Assembly: GCA_021845925.1 (NCBI GenBank)
Contig: JAJZUW010000004.1
Location: 26,668-90,667 of the forward strand
Source: Pseudomonadota bacterium
Lineage (GTDB): Bacteria; Pseudomonadota; Gammaproteobacteria; Burkholderiales; Sulfuriferulaceae
DNA: 64,000 nt
Direction: 5' to 3'
Shown: in pieces, positions 48,216 to 59,690 of the stretch
Numbering within the stretch: the first letter of the stretch is position 1
Layout: every line of letters starts with the position of its first letter
Position numbers and translations under genes: made by a program
The notes under the pieces: model-generated
What the model saw: the letters and a program-made list of their open reading frames with translations, nothing else
Told to the model about the DNA's origin: nothing
Databases searched by the model: none

Positions 48216-49127
48216 TTACTCAGCCCGACTGGCAGCAAGGCTGGAAACCGCTCCCGCCTGATTGCCAGCAGATGTATCAAATACCTGGACTGTTGACGGC
48301 GACTGGCCAACCTGATTCCTGTAGACATCGGGAACGCGTTCTTTCAGACGCCTGCCCCACTGGTCACCTCCGACATCGGGGTTATTCATGTCACGGTGAT
48401 AATCCCAGCGGTGGTCCAGCGCACCGGTGTGCTGCAAACGGTGCAGGTCGGCATCCTGCAGGTTGGCATACACGAATCCGTACCCCTTGTGATTTTCACG
48501 CCCGCGCTCGTGCGCCAGCTGTTTGCCGGGCGGCATGCGCAAGGTATCGCCGCCGGAGCGTTGTTTGACCGGCAGGCTGCGGTTACGGTCGACCCGGTTG
48601 ATTTCCTGACGGATCCATCCGCGATCGGCACTGCTGGCTTTCGGATCACTGCCAAGCTGGCGCAGGCGTGCCTCGTGGTCGTACTTGCGGTCATAATCCG
48701 GATTGCGCGCCGGCAAACCGCTTTTTGAGCCATCGTCGCTATAACCCGGTCTGTACGGATCAAATCCGGGCATGGCAGCATAGGCAGCCTGCTTTTTGTA
48801 ATACCAGTTTTTGCGCGGATCTGGCGCCAGCTTTGAATAACGTGAATTCGCCCTGTCTTGTTGCCCGGCGTCCCGCAAAGCGCCCGCACCACTGCCCTGG
48901 CGCAATTCCGCAGCCACCGGCTGCCTGACGGATGCCCCGCTGTTGCGCTGGACCTGCGCATCTGCGCTGATGGTTTGTTCATCCGCCCTGACCGGAACGC
49001 CGGTCAGGGTTGTCAAAACCAGCCAGAGCAGCAGCCAGACTGTACCAGATGTGACATGCGCCGGACGGCTACCCCACCCGGATTGCCTGTGCCGTGGATA
49101 CCGATTGTGTCCGCTGAAATATGGCAT
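48216..49127 (-). CDS. Secreted protein with polymorphic-toxin HNH-type nuclease-like domain
   Basis: This is a 303-residue protein with a long-n-region signal peptide (hydrophobic core about 28-42, cleavage near VRADE). Residues about 150-190 form a helical pre-nuclease element, RGWIRQEINRVDRNRSL. Residues about 196-235 show PPGKQLAHERGRE, KGYGFVYANLQDADLHRLQH, a His/Glu pattern like the HNH/Endo VII-type toxin domains (polymorphic toxin type 8 in Rhs-like proteins). His206, Glu211, His229 and His233 are the candidate metal or catalytic residues. No carrier module is fused, and no recognisable immunity gene follows. AAGGA just upstream supports the start. The upstream 49170-49200 stretch is AT-rich. 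Confidence 0.68.
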   Translation of the reverse strand: MPYFSGHNRYPRHRQSGWGSRPAHVTSGTVWLLLWLVLTTLTGVPVRADEQTISADAQVQRNSGASVRQPVAAELRQGSGAGALRDAGQQDRANSRYSKLAPDPRKNWYYKKQAAYAAMPGFDPYRPGYSDDGSKSGLPARNPDYDRKYDHEARLRQLGSDPKASSADRGWIRQEINRVDRNRSLPVKQRSGGDTLRMPPGKQLAHERGRENHKGYGFVYANLQDADLHRLQHTGALDHRWDYHRDMNNPDVGGDQWGRRLKERVPDVYRNQVGQSPSTVQVFDTSAGNQAGAVSSLAASRAE

Positions 49128-49224
49128 GGTCTTCCTTCATCAACAGGATGCACCATTCTTGCATACACAAGCAGAACAATCAACAATTATTAATAAATGA
49201 ATTGATGCGGGAGGATTGCTCGGG

Positions 49225-50580
49225 TCAGATCGCGGGCAGCCGGATGCGCGCGAGCAGGCCGGAACCGGTGTTTTGCAATTCAAGCCGGCCGCCGTGCATG
49301 GCAGCGATTGCAGTGACAATGGACAAACCCAATCCATTGCCGGGCAGGTGTCGGCTGCGGTCAACCCGATAAAACCGGGTCGTGACCTGGGCGAGTTCGT
49401 CCGCTGGAATTCCCGGCCCGCTGTCTCGCACATCCAGACTGACAAAATCGATTCCCGCGTGTGCCGAAAGATGAATCTGCCCCCCCGGCCCGGCATATTT
49501 GATGGCATTGTCCAGCAGGCTGGCCAGTGCATTGCCCAGCAGATTGCGGTCGCCATGCACGATCACGGCGCGAGGCTGGTCCACGACGATGGACATGCCG
49601 GCTGCTTCCGCACTGGCGTCGTACAGCTCGGCCATGTCCACGGCAATCCGGCTCAGATCCACGCGCTCGAAGGTCTGTGCATGCATGCCAGATTCTGCCT
49701 CGGCAATCTGCAACAGGCGATCAAACACCTGAATCAGGTTATCAATGTCCGCGATGGCCTCGCGCGAGGCATTTTCCATAGCGGTGCAGGAAGCCGGTTC
49801 GCGCAGCGAGGTGTCCAGACGATTGCGAATCCGGCTAAGCGGGGTGCGCAGATCATGGGCAATGGCATTGGAAACATGACGAACGCCATCCATCAGCTGT
49901 TCGATCCTGTCCAGCATCCGGTTGATATCGACACCCAGCCTGCCAAATTCGTCCTGACTGCCGACGGCAATGCGTTGTGTCAGGTCGCCCGCTTCAATTT
50001 CCTGCGCCGTGCGGCGAATCTGGCCAATCCGGGTTTCAATCTGGCGACGAAAGACAATAGCACCAGCAAACATCACCACCGCGGACAGCAGCGCACCAAT
50101 CAGCAACGCATGCCCGACCAGATTGCGTATCCGCACCGGCTCGCTCAACTCCCACCCCACCACCAGGCGATTACCGTTGGCCAGATCCATGGACAGCAGA
50201 CGAGCTCTTACCTGGCGACCATTGCGGGTCACACTGGCCGTCACCAGACGGTTCAGCGGCAGTTGCGGCCATGTCTGCAAATTGCCGGCCAGAACCCGGT
50301 TATGGGCCGTCACCAGGGAATAGATTTCGGTATCGCTGTTAAAACTGTCGGTCAACTGGCGATTGATTTCGGATGTCAGATCACTGACCGGGCGATTGTG
50401 ATATGCCTGCCATTCGTGACTGGCCAGATTCCTGATCCGGTTGTCGATGCTGTTCTGCAACACACCGATGGTGCCAAAGTAGAACACGGCCGAAACCATC
50501 GCGATGGATGCACCCACCAGCATGCCATAGCCCAGCACCAGCCTGGCGATTACCGAATGACGAAAATCAGGTTTTGCCAT
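49225..50580 (-). CDS. OmpR-partner sensor histidine kinase
   Basis: This is a 451-residue inner membrane kinase with helix 1 at about 14-36, a periplasmic domain of about 115 residues, and helix 2 at about 155-177. HAMP (178-232) follows, then the phospho-acceptor His242 in SNAIAHDLRTPLSRIR and the ATPase motifs ALASLLDNAIKY, DSGPGIP and GNGLGLSIV. It overlaps the response regulator gene by 14 nt, so the two form one unit. The signal is unknown; the sensor domain does not match one I recognise. Confidence 0.92.
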   Translation of the reverse strand: MAKPDFRHSVIARLVLGYGMLVGASIAMVSAVFYFGTIGVLQNSIDNRIRNLASHEWQAYHNRPVSDLTSEINRQLTDSFNSDTEIYSLVTAHNRVLAGNLQTWPQLPLNRLVTASVTRNGRQVRARLLSMDLANGNRLVVGWELSEPVRIRNLVGHALLIGALLSAVVMFAGAIVFRRQIETRIGQIRRTAQEIEAGDLTQRIAVGSQDEFGRLGVDINRMLDRIEQLMDGVRHVSNAIAHDLRTPLSRIRNRLDTSLREPASCTAMENASREAIADIDNLIQVFDRLLQIAEAESGMHAQTFERVDLSRIAVDMAELYDASAEAAGMSIVVDQPRAVIVHGDRNLLGNALASLLDNAIKYAGPGGQIHLSAHAGIDFVSLDVRDSGPGIPADELAQVTTRFYRVDRSRHLPGNGLGLSIVTAIAAMHGGRLELQNTGSGLLARIRLPAI

Positions 50581-51292
50581 CCGGAGGTTCCAGTAGCGAC
50601 GTCTCGGGTGATGTCAGGGCAGACAGCCGATAGCCTGCGCCACGCACGGTGTGGATCAGCGGCTGGTCGAAATCGCGGTCGATCTTGTTGCGCAGACGGC
50701 TGATCTGGACATCGATGACGTTGGTCTGGGGGTCAAAATGGTATTCCCATACCGATTCCAGCAGCATGGCACGGGTCACCACCTGGTCTTCATGCCGCAT
50801 CAGGTACTCCAGCAAGCGGAATTCGCGCGGCTGCAGGGCAATCACCTGACCTGCCCGGGTCACTCTCTGGCTACGCAGGTCCAGTTGGAGGTCCGCCACC
50901 TGCAACTGGCTGGTGGCGCGGGGTGGATGTTGGCGGCGCACCAGCACATCAAGTCTGGCCAGCAATTCTTCCAGTGCAAAAGGTTTGGTCAGATAGTCAT
51001 CCGCTCCGGCGCGCAGACCATGCACCCGTTCGTCCGTACTGGCAAGCGCGCTCAGGACCAGCACGGGCAGCTGCCGACCGGCACGGCGCAAACTGTCCAG
51101 CACATCCAGTCCATCCCGGCTGCCCGGCAACAAACGGTCAAGCACGATGGCATCCCAGTCACCAGTCAGGGCCAGCAGCTCGCCTTCCACGGCGTTGTCG
51201 CAGGACACCGCCTCGTGTCCTGCGACACGAAGAGCATGGCAAATGTAACGCGCCGATTCCTGTTCATCCTCGATGACCAAACACCGCATCAA
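50567..51292 (-). CDS. OmpR/PhoB-type response regulator
   Basis: This 241-residue transcription factor has a receiver with acidic pocket VIEDEQE, phospho-acceptor Asp52 (AIVLDRLLPG), and Lys in YLTKPFALEELLARL. The C-terminal winged helix shows LTLQPREFRLLEYLMRH-like sequence and TNVIDVQISRLRNKID, VRGAGYRL. It is divergent from mgtA across 376 bp, so control of mgtA or of its own operon is plausible, as in PhoPQ systems, but no repeat operator is clear. A second Met codon directly follows the first. Confidence 0.92.
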   Translation of the reverse strand: MMRCLVIEDEQESARYICHALRVAGHEAVSCDNAVEGELLALTGDWDAIVLDRLLPGSRDGLDVLDSLRRAGRQLPVLVLSALASTDERVHGLRAGADDYLTKPFALEELLARLDVLVRRQHPPRATSQLQVADLQLDLRSQRVTRAGQVIALQPREFRLLEYLMRHEDQVVTRAMLLESVWEYHFDPQTNVIDVQISRLRNKIDRDFDQPLIHTVRGAGYRLSALTSPETSLLEPPDGKT

Positions 51293-51389
51293 TCACTCCG
51301 AATCCGGTTGCCGGAAGATCCACAAAACTGCTGAAAATTCACACAATTGCAACATATCAGGCAAATGCAGATGTGGCGGACGTTTCATC

Positions 51390-51419
51390 TTGACACCCGC
51401 TTCGCCAAAGGCGTAGAAT
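51390..51419 (+). promoter_or_regulatory. Sigma-70 promoter upstream of mgtA
   Basis: A perfect TTGACA (51390-51395) and TAGAAT (51414-51419) are separated by 18 nt. Transcription from here would give mgtA a leader of roughly 245 nt. Confidence 0.7.
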
Positions 51420-51668
51420 CCGCCAGTCTTTTATACCAGAGGTATCGCAAGTTGGACTGTCATAGTTGTTGCAAAAACGCATCACATTGTACACGTTAGC
51501 GGCTTGCGCTCTCCAGTTTTCGTTCTGAACACTGACCGGGCGCCTGCCGTTAATTAACGGTGGCCCCGGCCAACCACCAGACATGGTTTTCCGGGATCTG
51601 TTACCAGACCGTGCAACCGGCCACAAGCCGGATTGCGCGTACTGCTGTGAATCAGGAAAGAACGAAAC
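51420..51668 (+). promoter_or_regulatory. Long mgtA leader with palindrome and possible upstream reading frame
   Basis: The leader contains an exact palindrome CCGTTAATTAACGG (51548-51561) followed by GGCCCCGGCC, and a small ATACC/GGTAT hairpin near 51434. A 29-codon frame (ATG 51583, stop 51670-51672) ends overlapping the mgtA ATG as ATGA. In enteric bacteria mgtA leaders sense Mg2+ or proline through a riboswitch and short leader peptide; this leader does not resemble those sequences, so a regulatory role is inference. AGGAAAG 8 nt before 51669 is the mgtA ribosome site. Confidence 0.45.
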
Positions 51669-51672
51669 ATGA
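51583..51672 (+). CDS. Possible 29-residue leader peptide overlapping mgtA
   Basis: The frame encodes MVFRDLLPDRATGHKPDC and a Cys-rich end (AYCCESGKNET). Its stop overlaps the mgtA start (ATGA), which would allow coupling. No good Shine-Dalgarno precedes it and no family is recognised, so it may be chance. Confidence 0.22.
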   Translation: MVFRDLLPDRATGHKPDCAYCCESGKNET

Positions 51673-54389
51673 AATTCACCCATCTCATCCCCGGTCTCGC
51701 CGGCCATCTGGCAACCGTGTTGCCCATCAGGCACCAGGCTGGCGCACGTGCGCTGCCCACTGTTTCTTCCCGTCTGCTCGAACTTGCCCATCTGCCGCCA
51801 GCCGAGGCATTGGCCCGTCTTGACAGCTCCGATGAAGGTCTGCTCGACCGCGAAGCCGAAGAACGCCTGGACCAGTACGGCCCGAACACCGTTTCGCACG
51901 AACACCACAAAAGTGCCGGTGCGCGCATCCTTGAACAGTTCAAGAATCCGCTCAACATTCTGCTGCTGCTGCTGGCAACCGTGTCGTTCTTCACTGGCGA
52001 CAAGGAATCCGCCACCATCATCACCATCATGGTGGCGCTGAGCGTCACCCTGACGTTTATTCAGGAGCACCGCTCGAGCCGGGCAGCCGAACGTCTGCGC
52101 GCCATGGTCAGCACCACAGCAACCGTCATCCGCAAGGACAAGCGCGCCGGCATTCCGGAAGAAGTCAATGCCGCATTCAATATCCGGCTGATCCCGCACG
52201 GCCCCGAACGCAAGGAAGTACCGATCACCCAGCTGGTGCCTGGCGACATCATCCAGCTGTCCGCCGGCGACATGATTCCTGCCGACGCCCGCATTCTCAG
52301 CGCCAAAGACCTGTTCATCAACCAGGCTTCGCTGACCGGCGAGTCCATGCCGGTGGAAAAATTTGTCGCTGCCAGCGATCCGGGCATCCAGGACCCGCTG
52401 CAACTGGAAAACATCTGTTTCATGGGCACCAACGTGGTCAGCGGCAGTGCAATGGCCGTCATCGTGCTGACCGGCGCCGACACCTATTTCGGCAGTCTGG
52501 CCAGCGTGGTCACCAGTGAACGGGTGCAAACCAGTTTTGACCGTGGCGTCACCAGTTTCACCTGGCTGATGCTGCGGTTCATCATGGTCATGGTTCCATT
52601 GGTGTTTCTCATCAATGGCCTGACCAAGCACGAGTGGGTGGAAGCCTTTTTCTTTGCCATGGCGGTCGCAGTTGGCCTGACACCGGAAATGCTGCCGATG
52701 ATCGTCACCGTCAATCTGGGCAAGGGCGCGCTGCAGATGTCGCGCAAAAAAGTCATCGTCAAGCGGTTGAACTCGATCCAAAATTTTGGCGCCATGAACG
52801 TGCTGTGCACGGATAAAACCGGCACCATCACCCAGGACCACATCATCCTGGAAAAGCATCTGGACATCTATGGCGAAGACAGTCTGCCAGTGCTGGAATA
52901 CGCCTACCTCAACAGTTATTACCAGTCCGGACTGAAAAACCTGCTTGATGTGGCCGTGCTGCGTCATGTCGAGATGAACGAACACCTGCGTGTCGAAAAG
53001 GATTACCGCAAGGTCGATGAAATTCCATTCGATTTTGTGCGTCGCCGCATGTCCGTTGTGGTCGAAGGCCGCGGCAAGCACCTGCTGATCTGCAAGGGTG
53101 CCGTTGAAGAAATTTTCAACATCTGTGTCGACAGCGAGATCGGCGACGAAAAATTCCCGCTCGATGCCAGCCACCACAATCACCTGCGCTCGATCACCCA
53201 GACGCTCAACGAGGACGGTTTCCGCGTGATTGCGATTGCGGTCAAGGAGATCGACGGCAAACAAGCCAGTTACAGCGTGGCGGACGAAGCCGGCATGACG
53301 CTGGTCGGTTATATTGCGTTTCTTGATCCTCCCAAGGAAAGCGCAGCTGCCGCCATTGCCGCACTCAACCGGCATGGCGTGGCCGTCAAGATTCTCACCG
53401 GCGACAACGACATCGTGACCCGCAAAGTCTGCAAATCGGTCGGCCTGCACGTCGACCACATCGTGCTGGGCGCCGAGGTCGAGCGCATGAGTGAAAGCGA
53501 ACTGGCCGATGTCGCTGAAAAAACCGAAGTGTTTGCCAAGCTGTCTCCTTCACAAAAGGCAAAGGTCATCCGGGCATTGCATCTGAAAGGCCATGTTGTC
53601 GGTTTCATGGGTGACGGCATCAACGACGGTCCGGCGCTCAAGGCGGCCGACGTTGGCATTTCCGTTGACACGGCGGTCGATATCGCCAAGGAGTCGGCCG
53701 ACATCATTCTGCTGGAAAAAAACCTGATGGTGCTGGAGGAAGGTGTCATCGAAGGCCGCAAGGTATTTGGCAACATCATCAAGTACATCAAGATGGGCGC
53801 CAGCTCCAATTTCGGCAACATGTTCAGCGTGCTGGGCGCCAGCGCCCTGCTGCCTTTCCTGCCCATGGCCCCGATCCAGATCCTGACCAACAACCTGTTG
53901 TACGATTTTTCACAAACCGCAATTCCGACCGACACCGTCGACGACGAATACCTGGCACAGCCTCGCAAGTGGGATATCGCCAATATCACCCGGTTCATGG
54001 TACTCATCGGCCCGATCAGCTCGATTTTCGATTACGCCACTTACGCGCTGATGTATTTCATTTTCCACGCCAACACGCCAGAACAGGCACCCCTGTTCCA
54101 GACGGGCTGGTTTGTTGAATCGCTCTTTTCGCAAACGCTGATCATTCACATCATCCGCACGGCCAAACTGCCATTCATCGAGAGTCGGGCCAGCCTGCCT
54201 CTGATGCTGACCAGCCTGGTCATCTGCAGCATCGGTGTCTGGCTGCCGGTTTCCCCGTTTGCGCATGCATTGGGCTTCGTGGCGTTGCCAACCAGCTACT
54301 GGTACTACCTGGCAGCAATGATCCTGACATATGCACTGTTGACGCACGGCGTAAAAACCTGGTTTGTGCGCAAGTACGGATTGAATTGA
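51669..54389 (+). CDS. mgtA: Magnesium-transporting P-type ATPase (MgtA/MgtB)
   Basis: This inner membrane P-type ATPase of the P3B group (906 residues) imports Mg2+. The phosphorylation site is Asp382 in LCTDKTGT; other motifs are the actuator LTGESMPVEK, the P-domain hinge MGDGINDGPALKAADVGISVD, and ten membrane helices with the transport motif PEMLPMIVTVNLGKGA. It is full length, with an N-terminal cytoplasmic extension. It is monocistronic, divergent from the two-component system and followed by a strong stem-loop. Confidence 0.95.
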   Translation: MKFTHLIPGLAGHLATVLPIRHQAGARALPTVSSRLLELAHLPPAEALARLDSSDEGLLDREAEERLDQYGPNTVSHEHHKSAGARILEQFKNPLNILLLLLATVSFFTGDKESATIITIMVALSVTLTFIQEHRSSRAAERLRAMVSTTATVIRKDKRAGIPEEVNAAFNIRLIPHGPERKEVPITQLVPGDIIQLSAGDMIPADARILSAKDLFINQASLTGESMPVEKFVAASDPGIQDPLQLENICFMGTNVVSGSAMAVIVLTGADTYFGSLASVVTSERVQTSFDRGVTSFTWLMLRFIMVMVPLVFLINGLTKHEWVEAFFFAMAVAVGLTPEMLPMIVTVNLGKGALQMSRKKVIVKRLNSIQNFGAMNVLCTDKTGTITQDHIILEKHLDIYGEDSLPVLEYAYLNSYYQSGLKNLLDVAVLRHVEMNEHLRVEKDYRKVDEIPFDFVRRRMSVVVEGRGKHLLICKGAVEEIFNICVDSEIGDEKFPLDASHHNHLRSITQTLNEDGFRVIAIAVKEIDGKQASYSVADEAGMTLVGYIAFLDPPKESAAAAIAALNRHGVAVKILTGDNDIVTRKVCKSVGLHVDHIVLGAEVERMSESELADVAEKTEVFAKLSPSQKAKVIRALHLKGHVVGFMGDGINDGPALKAADVGISVDTAVDIAKESADIILLEKNLMVLEEGVIEGRKVFGNIIKYIKMGASSNFGNMFSVLGASALLPFLPMAPIQILTNNLLYDFSQTAIPTDTVDDEYLAQPRKWDIANITRFMVLIGPISSIFDYATYALMYFIFHANTPEQAPLFQTGWFVESLFSQTLIIHIIRTAKLPFIESRASLPLMLTSLVICSIGVWLPVSPFAHALGFVALPTSYWYYLAAMILTYALLTHGVKTWFVRKYGLN

Positions 54390-54400
54390 ACCGGCCAGCA

Positions 54401-54428
54401 GCCGGGCACCAGAAGACTGGTGCCCGGC
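54401..54428. terminator. Bidirectional stem-loop between mgtA and the HD-GYP gene
   Basis: Twelve-base perfect arms (54401-54412 and 54417-54428, GCCGGGCACCAG) flank a four-base loop AAGA. It sits 12 nt after the mgtA stop and 15 nt past the stop of the converging gene. There is no T tract. Confidence 0.65.
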
Positions 54429-54442
54429 AAGATGGCAGACAT

Positions 54443-56041
54443 TCAGTGCGTTAGAGCCTGCTGCACAATCGTCTGCACCAGCGTCGCATCATCCGGGAAC
54501 GCCCACAGCACGCCAACCATTGCTGACTGATTGGCCTGTACCCATTCGACAAGCCGTGGATCGAACTGCTTGCCCTTTTCCTGCTCGAAATACGCCATGA
54601 TGCGTTCGATGGACCATGGCTCCTTGTAACTCCGTCGCCCGGCAAGCGCATCAAACACATCCGCCACAGATCCGATTCGGCCAAAAATATGGATATCTTC
54701 GCCCTTCAGCCCCTTGGGATATCCGGTACCATCCCAGCGCTCATGATGCTGGCCGGCAAGAATGGCGCCCGCTTGCAGGATTTCCCGCCCAGAACGTGAA
54801 AGCATTTCTTCGCCAAGACGGGCATGGCTTTTCATGATCGTCCATTCTTCTTCATTCAGCTTGCCCGGTTTGTGCAGGATATGATCCGGTATGCCAATCT
54901 TGCCGAAATCGTGTAGCGGGGCCGCGGTATGCAGAATTTCGGCCTCACGTTCAGACAGACCGATGCCGCGGGCAATCAGACGACAATATTCGGCAACGCG
55001 CCGGACATGCTGGCCGGTTTCATGGGACCGCGTTTCGATGGCTTCGCCAAGCATGTAGACCATGTCCCGCTGCGTACCTTCGATATCGTCACGCAACAAG
55101 GCATTCTCGTACGCAATCGACACATTGTGCAAAAAAAGCTCGATGAGCTTTTCGTCGTCAGTGGTCAACGCGCGTGTACTGTTGACCAGCACAACATCTT
55201 CGCGGCCAGGCCGCGGCTGGAAATAACCGATATACGTGTTTTTGCGCAACATGGAGCGTTTGTTGCGCAGCACCTCGCGCACCAGTTCAAGACATTCGGC
55301 ATCAAGACATTCATCCGGATTCTTGCCGACGTGCCCGGCATAACAGCCTGTGGACGCCACAACCGCAATACGGTTCATCTGGTTTTCCACTGCAACCGTA
55401 TCGCATTCGAGATAAATGGAATTCTTGCCCAGATACAACAGGGCAACCATCTGTTCCAGAACACCATTGATGAAACTGCCAAGATCAGAAATCCGGAAAA
55501 TGGCACCCGATGCACGGATCACGTGTTCCAGTCCGCGCCGGTTGGCGTCAAGAGCGGCAAGATCACGGTAAGAACGCAGACTGGTAAAAACCGTGCTGTA
55601 CAGCTTTTGCGCCGTCAGCTCGACCTTTTCCTTGTAGTCGTTGATATCGTAATCACGGATGACATTGCGCTCTGGCGCCTGACCGGGCTGGCCTGTGCGC
55701 AACACGATGCGGACGAGATGATTTTTAAGCGTTTCACGAATATGGCGCACCAGATCAAGGCCTGCATGTTCGTGCTCCATCACCACATCTACCAGCGCCA
55801 ATGCAATATCAGGGTGAGCATCCAGAAGCGCCCGGGCTTCCATGCCGGAATATGCGTGCAAAAATCCGATCTGCCGGCCATCGAACTCGAAATTTTTCAG
55901 CGCGAGCGCGGTAATCTCATGAACACTGGGTTCATCGTCGACCACGAGAACTTTCCAGGCCGCGTGAACAGGCTGCGATGCAGGAACGTCCGTTAGTTCG
56001 GGGGCAAACAGCAGATCATCATGCTGCCTGGAATTGCTCAT
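54443..56041 (-). CDS. HD-GYP response regulator (DUF3369 type)
   Basis: This 532-residue regulator has a receiver (VLVVDDEPSV, phospho-acceptor Asp85 in LALVDVVMEH), a central DUF3369 domain (about 170-330: VIRASGAIFRI, ENQMNRIAVVASTG) and a C-terminal HD-GYP phosphodiesterase. The last has HETGQHVRRVAEY, LHDFGKIGIPD and HHERWDGTGYPKGL, all metal ligands intact. It would degrade c-di-GMP in response to the upstream kinase. ATG at 56041 overlaps the kinase gene by 23 nt; a TTG at 56059 is the alternative. Confidence 0.92.
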   Translation of the reverse strand: MSNSRQHDDLLFAPELTDVPASQPVHAAWKVLVVDDEPSVHEITALALKNFEFDGRQIGFLHAYSGMEARALLDAHPDIALALVDVVMEHEHAGLDLVRHIRETLKNHLVRIVLRTGQPGQAPERNVIRDYDINDYKEKVELTAQKLYSTVFTSLRSYRDLAALDANRRGLEHVIRASGAIFRISDLGSFINGVLEQMVALLYLGKNSIYLECDTVAVENQMNRIAVVASTGCYAGHVGKNPDECLDAECLELVREVLRNKRSMLRKNTYIGYFQPRPGREDVVLVNSTRALTTDDEKLIELFLHNVSIAYENALLRDDIEGTQRDMVYMLGEAIETRSHETGQHVRRVAEYCRLIARGIGLSEREAEILHTAAPLHDFGKIGIPDHILHKPGKLNEEEWTIMKSHARLGEEMLSRSGREILQAGAILAGQHHERWDGTGYPKGLKGEDIHIFGRIGSVADVFDALAGRRSYKEPWSIERIMAYFEQEKGKQFDPRLVEWVQANQSAMVGVLWAFPDDATLVQTIVQQALTH

Positions 56042-57263
56042 CCTTCTGTCCTCTGTCAATAACCGGGAAATCCAGGCAGAAAGTAGTCCCCTTGCCGGGT
56101 TCGCTTTCTACCCTGACCTGTCCATTCAATGATCTGGTCACCAGATTATAAAGAATGTTCAGTCCCAACCCACTGCCGCCTTGTCCACGGCGAGTGGTGA
56201 AAAATGGTTCAAAGATGCGGTCAATATGTTCTGCGGGTATTCCCTTGCCATTGTCACTGAACACCAATTGCAGACCACCGGCTGTCCTGTGCACGCGGAT
56301 GATGAGTTTGCCGCCCTTGCCTGCATCAAATGCATGGGTAATGGCGTTGATGATCAGATTGCTCAGAATCTGGTAAATACCGCCCGGATGGGTAAACAGA
56401 ACCAGATCAGGGTCGCAGGTCTTTTCAATATCAAGCCGGTATGGCTTCAGCTTTGGTTGCAGACTGCGCAGTATTTCATCAATATAATCATCCAGTCGGA
56501 TTTCGCGCCATTCATCGCTGGACTGGTCCACGGCAACCTGTTTGAAACTGCCTGTCAGTTCGGCAGCACGGTTCAGGTTGCTCAGCAGGATTTCGCTGAT
56601 TTTTTGCATGTGCTGCAGATACTGTTCCAGCTGCGAACGCCTGATACTGCCATTTTCAAGTGCTTTCGCAATCTGCAGCGTGTCTTCGTAGATGCTGCTC
56701 GCCGAAGTGACACTTACACCAAGAGGTGTATTGATCTCGTGCGCCATGCCAGCCACCATGCTGCCAAGCGCCGCCATTTTTTCAGACTGTACCAGATAAT
56801 CGCGTGTATTGCGCAGGGTATCCAGGGTTTCCTGCAGAATCCTGTTCGCCTGTTCGCGTTCCTGCAAGCTTTCTTCCAGTTGCCGATTCAGCGTATGCAG
56901 TTCGGTCATGTCCCGAATGGTCACCAGCAGCTCGGGAATCTCGTACCGGTCATCGTAAATCGCCTGCACATTTTTTGAAATATGCACTTCTGACCCATCG
57001 GCACGCCTGAAAATCGTTTCCTGGTCATTGCAATGGCCATTGCTCTCGACACTAGCCATGCAGATTCCCAGAATATCCATATCCACCAGATAATCGGTTA
57101 TCAATGAACCACGCAATATTTCTGCCGGATAACCAAGCAGTTTGCAGAATGCCGGATTGACATACCGGATATGCAAATTCATATCAATGGTAAATACACC
57201 ATCCGGCGAATGTTCAAGCAATTGTTTCAGATAAGCATGTTCGTCATCAGTTCTTGTTTTCAT
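56019..57263 (-). CDS. Cytoplasmic PAS-domain histidine kinase
   Basis: This 414-residue soluble kinase has an N-terminal PAS domain (about 10-120, LLEHSPDGVFTIDMNLHIRYVN ... ELLVTIRDMTE) and a coiled coil (about 120-160). The H box has His175 in GSMVAGMAHEINTPLG, and the ATPase motifs are LIINAITHAF, DNGKGIP and GGSGLGLNI. The AHEINTPLG box is typical of NtrB/HisKA-type kinases. It is coupled to the HD-GYP regulator. No membrane helix is present, so it senses an internal signal. Confidence 0.92.
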   Translation of the reverse strand: MKTRTDDEHAYLKQLLEHSPDGVFTIDMNLHIRYVNPAFCKLLGYPAEILRGSLITDYLVDMDILGICMASVESNGHCNDQETIFRRADGSEVHISKNVQAIYDDRYEIPELLVTIRDMTELHTLNRQLEESLQEREQANRILQETLDTLRNTRDYLVQSEKMAALGSMVAGMAHEINTPLGVSVTSASSIYEDTLQIAKALENGSIRRSQLEQYLQHMQKISEILLSNLNRAAELTGSFKQVAVDQSSDEWREIRLDDYIDEILRSLQPKLKPYRLDIEKTCDPDLVLFTHPGGIYQILSNLIINAITHAFDAGKGGKLIIRVHRTAGGLQLVFSDNGKGIPAEHIDRIFEPFFTTRRGQGGSGLGLNILYNLVTRSLNGQVRVESEPGKGTTFCLDFPVIDRGQKDEQFQAA

Positions 57264-57427
57264 TCATGCCCCCCATCATGCACGCATGACAATGACAGTC
57301 ATCGTAACACATTACACTACAACTGATTACCAGTTTAAAACGGTTGCACGAAACCGGATTGCACAGACATGTCACGAATGGTTGGAAGCGCATGATGGCT
57401 AGAAATGCCAGCGCAGGATGATGGTAT

Positions 57428-57506
<79 letters not shown>

Positions 57507-57581
57507 GCAGAAAATATGCGGCGCAGTGAATGTGCGCCGCCTGATCATGACTCGGACAGGCAGTCTGACTGCGCTGCCAGA

Positions 57582-59546
<1,965 letters not shown>

Positions 59547-59690
59547 ATCAACCTTCATCCGCAAATAATAATTGCCGATTTCCCTGTACTTCCTGTCGGA
59601 GCCTGAACCCCTGTAGCGGTTTGCCAGACCGGATCACGCATGCAACCGGTCATGCAAAAAGCATAGTCCAATGATGCAAATCCTGCCCGC

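Noticed and set aside
51357-53459. 700-codon minus-strand frame opposite mgtA
   Set aside because: It is an antisense shadow of a GC-rich gene with clear P-type ATPase motifs on the plus strand; its product shows no family pattern.
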